Below, one piece after another: positions 23,776 through 27,959 of a DNA stretch of 27,959 nucleotides. The DNA is taken from NCBI GenBank assembly GCA_964600025.1, contig CAZRHJ010000025.1, forward strand, positions 1 to 27,959, written 5' to 3'. The position numbers and the translations under genes are program-made. The notes beneath the pieces are model-generated. The model worked only from the letters and a program-made list of their open reading frames with translations. It was not told the DNA's origin and ran no database searches. Positions within the stretch are counted from its first letter, which is position 1, and the number at the start of each line of letters is the position of its first letter. Origin of the DNA: JADFUS01 sp964600025. GTDB taxonomy: Bacteria; Bacteroidota; Bacteroidia; Bacteroidales; Rikenellaceae.

Positions 23776-25956
23776 ATGAGAAAAAATAACAACCAAAAAT
23801 TAAATACCCGACACGGTATTTACAACACTATCGAACAGATATTCAAAAACAATCCGTTTAAAGTATATGCAACTGGCACAATTCTAAAATTAATTGGTTC
23901 AAGAATACGAAAAAGTCAGAAACCAGAAGTTGTAAAAAACATCAAAGAAATGGTTTCAAAAGGGATTATCGAACAAGTTAAATCTGGCGAATTCAGATTT
24001 AATTCCAAAAATATGAAAGAAGCTTTTGGAACAATCGTAACTATCACACCTACGGCAGGTTATGTAGAGGTTACAGAATTAGAAGAAGATGTTATTGTAG
24101 AGAGAACAGATATGCTAAACTCGCTAATCGGCGACGAGGTAAAAATGTTTATCTATGAGGCACGAGGAGGGAGATACAAAGGTGTTATCAAAGAAATCAC
24201 AAAACGCTCCGAGAAACGTTATGTTGGAGTAATCGACATAAAAGATGATTTTGCATTTGTAATTTGCAATTCAAGAGATATGCGTTATGATATATTTATT
24301 CCAAAAAAAGATATAGCAAACGCACAAAATGGGGATATGGTAGTTACAGAGATTGTAGAATTTCTGCCAACTCAACCCAATCCAGTTGGCAAAATCATCA
24401 AATCACTTGGCAAAGCAGGAACAAACAATGCCGAGATTCACGCCATATTAGAGGAGTTTTCTTTGCCTTATGAGTTTGACAAAGATGTTATTGATGCCTC
24501 AGAGCGTATTCCCGAAACTATTTCGGCAGAAGACATCAAAAACCGTAGAGATTTCAGAGAAATAACTACATTCACAATCGACCCATTCGATGCAAAAGAC
24601 TTTGATGATGCACTTTCTATACGCACAGTTGGCGAAAACAAATGGGAAATAGGCATTCACATTGCCGACGTTACTCACTACATCAAAGATGGTTCACCAC
24701 TTGAACGAGATGCAAAAGAAAGAGCAACGAGTGTATATTTAGTAGATAGAGTTGTACCTATGTTGCCCGAAAGGCTATCAAACGGAGTTTGTTCACTTCG
24801 TCCAAACGAAGACAAACTATGTTTTTCGGTTGTAGTAACTATGGACGAAAATGCAAACATACTGGACAGATGGTATGGCAGAACAGTTATTAATTCTAAC
24901 AAACGTTTTGCCTACGAGGACGCACAAAAGTTAATTGAAGGCGAAGAAGGCGAACTAAAAGAAGAAGTACTTACACTCCACAAATTAGCCACTATCCTAC
25001 GTACAAATAGATTTAAGCACGGGTCTATTGGTTTTGAGCGTGATGAATTTAAGTTCAAACTTGACGAAGAAGGCAAACCACTTGGTGTATATCAAAAAGT
25101 TAGCAAGGAAAGTAACCACCTTATCGAGGAGTTTATGCTACTTGCCAACAAATGTGTTGCCGAATACATTGCCCTTAGCGAAAAACCAAACCGCACTTTC
25201 GTATATCGTATTCACACTGAGCCAAATAGCGAAAAATACAACGATTTAGTTAGATTTGTGAGCAGATTTGGTTTCAAACTACGACTATCATCAGACAACA
25301 AAGTAATTTCGGAGGAAATAAACACTTTGCTTAGCGAAGTAAAAGGTCAAAAAACCGAAACACTTATTTCGACTTTGGCACTTAGAGCAATGGCAAAAGC
25401 AGTATATTCTACTGTAAATGTTGGACACTATGGTCTTGGTTTTCCAAACTATACCCACTTCACATCTCCGATCCGCCGTTACCCAGATATGATGGTACAC
25501 CGACTACTTCAACGATACTTAGACGCTGGTGCAAGTGCCTCACAAGAATATTATGAAGATTTGTGCGACCACTCTTCAAAACGTGAACAACGTGCTGCCG
25601 AAGCAGAAAGAGCATCTATCAAATACAAAATGGCAGAGTTTTTGGCAGACAAGATTGGAGTGCAATTTGCAGGAACAATCTCAGGTGTTACCGACAAAGG
25701 TATTTATGTTGAATTGGAGGAAACAAAAATCGAAGGAATGGTATCCGTTTACACTATGACAGACGATTTATACACCTTTGATGCAGAAAATTACAGAATG
25801 GTTGGCAGAAGCAACAGAGAATCACTAATGCTTGGCGACAAAGTAAAAGTAGAGGTACTAAGAGTAGATATGCAACGTAAACTAATTGACTACTCTCTTA
25901 TCTCGCACACAGATTTAGAAACAGGCGAAGAATATTTCTTTGAAACAGACAAATAA
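23776..25956 (+). CDS. rnr: Ribonuclease R (RNase II/R family exoribonuclease)
   Basis: This 3'-5' exoribonuclease degrades structured RNA in the cytoplasm. The N-terminal winged-helix region (about 10-80) is followed by cold-shock-type OB domains (about 80-210), then the RNB catalytic domain starting near 255 with FTIDPFDAKDFDDALS (266-281), giving Asp269, Asp275, Asp277 and Asp278 for metal binding. FTSPIRRYPDMMVHR follows later, and the end (about 640-715) is an S1 RNA-binding domain (GTISGVTDKGIYVELEETKI). The 726-residue length suits RNase R. There is no lysine-rich tail such as in E. coli. It begins 64 bases after the transporter gene and ends 13 bases before purD. Confidence 0.95.
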   Translation: MRKNNNQKLNTRHGIYNTIEQIFKNNPFKVYATGTILKLIGSRIRKSQKPEVVKNIKEMVSKGIIEQVKSGEFRFNSKNMKEAFGTIVTITPTAGYVEVTELEEDVIVERTDMLNSLIGDEVKMFIYEARGGRYKGVIKEITKRSEKRYVGVIDIKDDFAFVICNSRDMRYDIFIPKKDIANAQNGDMVVTEIVEFLPTQPNPVGKIIKSLGKAGTNNAEIHAILEEFSLPYEFDKDVIDASERIPETISAEDIKNRRDFREITTFTIDPFDAKDFDDALSIRTVGENKWEIGIHIADVTHYIKDGSPLERDAKERATSVYLVDRVVPMLPERLSNGVCSLRPNEDKLCFSVVVTMDENANILDRWYGRTVINSNKRFAYEDAQKLIEGEEGELKEEVLTLHKLATILRTNRFKHGSIGFERDEFKFKLDEEGKPLGVYQKVSKESNHLIEEFMLLANKCVAEYIALSEKPNRTFVYRIHTEPNSEKYNDLVRFVSRFGFKLRLSSDNKVISEEINTLLSEVKGQKTETLISTLALRAMAKAVYSTVNVGHYGLGFPNYTHFTSPIRRYPDMMVHRLLQRYLDAGASASQEYYEDLCDHSSKREQRAAEAERASIKYKMAEFLADKIGVQFAGTISGVTDKGIYVELEETKIEGMVSVYTMTDDLYTFDAENYRMVGRSNRESLMLGDKVKVEVLRVDMQRKLIDYSLISHTDLETGEEYFFETDK

Positions 25957-25969
25957 ACACATTATATAT

Positions 25970-27250
25970 ATGAATATTTTAGTATTAGGTTCGGGTGGAC
26001 GTGAATTTTCGTTTGCACGTTCAATTTCAAAAAGCAAGAGATTAAACAAATTATTTATTGCACCGGGAAACGGTGGTACAGCCCAGTTTGGAGAGAATAT
26101 AGCTATCAATCCTAACGATTTTGAGGCAGTTAAATCTCTTGTACTAAAAGAACAAATAACTATGGTAGTAGTTGGGCCAGAAGACCCACTTGTAAATGGC
26201 ATAGTAGATTATTTTGGTGCAGATAGCTCTCTTAGAGATATTGCAATAATCGGACCTTCAAAAGCAGGTGCAGAATTAGAAGGAAGCAAAAAATTCGCAA
26301 AAGAATTTATGCAAAAATACTCTATTCCAACTGCAAGATACAAATCTTTCACAAAAGACACTATCGAAGAGGCTTACAGATTTTTGGAAGAACTAAAACC
26401 ACCATACGTACTCAAAGCAGATGGACTTGCAGCAGGTAAAGGCGTAGTTATACCCGAAACACTACAAGAAGCAAAACAAGAATTGGCAATTATGCTTGAC
26501 GGCAAATTTGGCAACGCAAGTGCAAACGTAGTTATCGAAGAGTTTTTGAGTGGTATCGAACTATCTGTATTTGTTTTGACAGATACAGTAAACTACAAAA
26601 TACTCCCAAATGCCAAAGACTACAAACGTATTGGCGAGGGAGATACAGGATTAAATACTGGTGGTATGGGAGCTGTTTCGCCAGTTCCATTTGCAGATAA
26701 CGAGTTTATGCAAAAGGTCGAAGAACGAATCATAAAACCAACTGTAAAAGGTCTGAAATCTGAGGGAATCAAATACAATGGTTTTGTATTCATTGGACTT
26801 ATGAACGTTGCAGGAGACCCTTACGTTATTGAATATAATGTAAGAATGGGCGACCCAGAAACAGAAGTAGTATTGCCACGTATCGAAAGCGATTTAGTTG
26901 AGCTTTTTGAAGCTACTGTTAATGGCAAACTTAACGATATACAAATGCAAATCACACCAAAATGTGCTACTACTGTTATGGTTGTATCGGGTGGTTATCC
27001 CGAAAGCTATGGCAAAGGTTACGAGATTAATGGTTGTGATGAGCTTACTTTGTCAGAGGTATTCCACTGCGGTACAAGCCTAAAAGACGGAAAATTACTA
27101 ACTTCTGGCGGAAGAGTTTTGACAGTAACATCATTTGGAGACACAATAACAGAGGCTTTGGAAAAATCATATTCATCTATCCAAAAAATCAAGTTTGACA
27201 AAATGTATTACAGAAGTGATATTGGAAAAGACTTACTAAAATACTTATAA
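25970..27250 (+). CDS. purD: Phosphoribosylamine--glycine ligase
   Basis: This enzyme makes glycinamide ribonucleotide from phosphoribosylamine, glycine and ATP, the second step of purine synthesis. The start MNILVLGSGG at the ATG at 25970 matches the family; an upstream ATG would overlap the rnr gene by 17 bases. The ATP-grasp core shows PPYVLKADGLAAGKGVVI (140s), EEFLSGIELSVFVLTD (about 190-206), NTGGMGAVSPVP, and YNVRMGDPETEVVLPR. The 426-residue length is normal. One feature stands out: residues 10-15 read GREFSF where nearly all PurD have GREHAL/GREHAF, so the conserved histidine is Phe13. It ends in TAATG, overlapping the next start. No other purine genes are in the window. Confidence 0.93.
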   Translation: MNILVLGSGGREFSFARSISKSKRLNKLFIAPGNGGTAQFGENIAINPNDFEAVKSLVLKEQITMVVVGPEDPLVNGIVDYFGADSSLRDIAIIGPSKAGAELEGSKKFAKEFMQKYSIPTARYKSFTKDTIEEAYRFLEELKPPYVLKADGLAAGKGVVIPETLQEAKQELAIMLDGKFGNASANVVIEEFLSGIELSVFVLTDTVNYKILPNAKDYKRIGEGDTGLNTGGMGAVSPVPFADNEFMQKVEERIIKPTVKGLKSEGIKYNGFVFIGLMNVAGDPYVIEYNVRMGDPETEVVLPRIESDLVELFEATVNGKLNDIQMQITPKCATTVMVVSGGYPESYGKGYEINGCDELTLSEVFHCGTSLKDGKLLTSGGRVLTVTSFGDTITEALEKSYSSIQKIKFDKMYYRSDIGKDLLKYL

Positions 27251-27441
27251 TGAAAGCATATATTTATAGACTAATAGCATTTTTAGCTCTGGCTATCGTT
27301 TGGACATATTTCATCATAACTCGCCAAAACAATGGGATATTTTTTATCCTTTGCTATGCTTTAATATGGTTTATTGTTATTCTCGAAGCATTACTTATTA
27401 GACGAGAATACAAAAGACAAAAAAACAAAGATAATATATAG
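27250..27441 (+). CDS. Small two-helix membrane protein
   Basis: The 63-residue product has hydrophobic segments at about 6-23 and 29-49 with a basic, charged end (RREYKRQKNKDNI), so it should span the membrane twice with both ends in the cytoplasm. Its ATG overlaps the purD stop (TAATG), and the next gene follows 46 bases later. No family recognised. It is not obviously related to purine synthesis; the coupling may be only expression-related. Confidence 0.6.
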   Translation: MKAYIYRLIAFLALAIVWTYFIITRQNNGIFFILCYALIWFIVILEALLIRREYKRQKNKDNI

Positions 27442-27487
27442 TACACATTTACGTTATATTATAAACAACCCCAAATAATTTTGAAAT

Positions 27488-27898
27488 ATGATAATTAAGT
27501 ATAAACACACATTTGACAATTTAGCAACAAGAATAATTGTAATACTATTTGGTATAGCAATGCTTGTTAATATAATACTAAACATCATTGACAAAGATGT
27601 ATATAGTGTTATCATACCTGCTGTAAACATTATACTGTTGATTATTTTGTATCGCAATGCAACATACAGTGTGGTGCTAAATACCGACAAAAACTTAATT
27701 TATCTATCTCCAAACAGATATACAGTAGATATCAACGAAATTAAGTTTTTAGAACCCGAACGTCGCCACAATGGCTCAATCAAAAGCGTATTAATTCGTA
27801 CATCTGAATATAATTTCATTGAACTTAAACTCAAAAATGGCGAAAAGTTTATTGCCGATATGCAACAGCACTATCCGCACATTAGACTAAAATCATAA
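27488..27898 (+). CDS. Membrane protein with possible PH-like C-terminal domain
   Basis: The 136-residue product has a basic start, two hydrophobic helices (about 14-33 and 39-57), then a soluble region of strands (YSVVLNTDKNLIYLSPNRYT, VDINEIKFLEP, SVLIRTSEYNFIELKLKNGE) that resembles bacterial PH-like domains. The short acidic linker DKD between the helices and the final DMQQHYPHIRLKS fit a small membrane-anchored protein facing the cytosol. No catalytic residue is visible. Family identity is not certain. It is the last complete gene of the plus-strand run. Confidence 0.6.
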   Translation: MIIKYKHTFDNLATRIIVILFGIAMLVNIILNIIDKDVYSVIIPAVNIILLIILYRNATYSVVLNTDKNLIYLSPNRYTVDINEIKFLEPERRHNGSIKSVLIRTSEYNFIELKLKNGEKFIADMQQHYPHIRLKS

Positions 27899-27906
27899 AC
27901 AAAATT

Positions 27907-27928
27907 ATTGCTGTCCGGTAAAAATTTT
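27907..27928 (+). repeat. Dispersed intergenic repeat, copy 3
   Basis: ATTGCTGTCCGGTAAAAATT begins the third copy of the motif at 2118 and 7178, starting 8 bases after the preceding stop codon. The window ends 31 bases past it with ATG (27957-27959). If this is an insertion-sequence end, a transposase may start at the edge; this cannot be seen here. Confidence 0.6.
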
Positions 27929-27959
27929 AAAAATAATCGTAATAGATTAAACAACAATG

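Noticed and set aside
27426..27433. TATCTTTG on the minus strand within the small membrane protein gene
   Set aside because: No minus-strand gene follows; a chance match in A/T-rich DNA.
27476..27483. TAATTTTG as a promoter for the last gene
   Set aside because: It matches TAnnTTTG but lies only 4 bases before the ATG at 27488, so transcription would start after the start codon. The gene is more likely read from the operon.

Overview
The window looks like a chromosomal segment of a low-GC, Gram-negative member of the Bacteroidota, most likely order Bacteroidales. The evidence is a set of phylum-typical families (DUF5723, DUF4270 and DUF3667 proteins, a fused FeoA-FeoB, a stand-alone glycogen-synthase-like half protein, a GH29 lipoprotein) and at least six intergenic boxes matching the Bacteroidota -7 promoter element TAnnTTTG. 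A lipid A pathway hydrolase and several lipoproteins with lipoboxes fit a cell with an outer membrane. Nothing in the window looks like a phage, integrative element or CRISPR array.

Left part (1-10037, all minus strand): a long-chain acyl-CoA synthetase with a lysine-rich tail; a tightly coupled operon of alpha-L-fucosidase lipoprotein, unknown lipoprotein and DUF5723 outer-membrane protein; and pyruvate, phosphate dikinase. Hairpin terminators separate these units.

Middle (10038-19887): feoAB followed by a 49-residue FeoB-associated Cys-rich membrane peptide (plus strand) converges on a Stealth-type sugar-phosphate transferase across a perfect 21-bp inverted repeat. Next come a DUF3667 membrane protein gene split by one in-frame TGA, and an operon read as glycogen-synthase-like protein, DUF4270 lipoprotein, topA (minus strand).

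Right part (20101-27898, all plus strand): a closely packed run of a TlpA-like lipoprotein without its redox cysteines, an LpxH-type hydrolase (TTG start), an AspT/YidE-type transporter with RCK domains, RNase R, PurD, a small two-helix membrane protein and a membrane protein with a possible PH-like tail.

Most of the content is housekeeping or phylum-conserved. I did not find a convincing new multi-gene system. The best leads are a short repeat, ATTGCTGTC(A/C)GNTAA, found three times in intergenic DNA in the same orientation (possibly mobile-element ends); the interrupted DUF3667 gene; the catalytically incomplete TlpA and glycogen-synthase homologues; and a promoter plus inverted repeat in front of feoAB.
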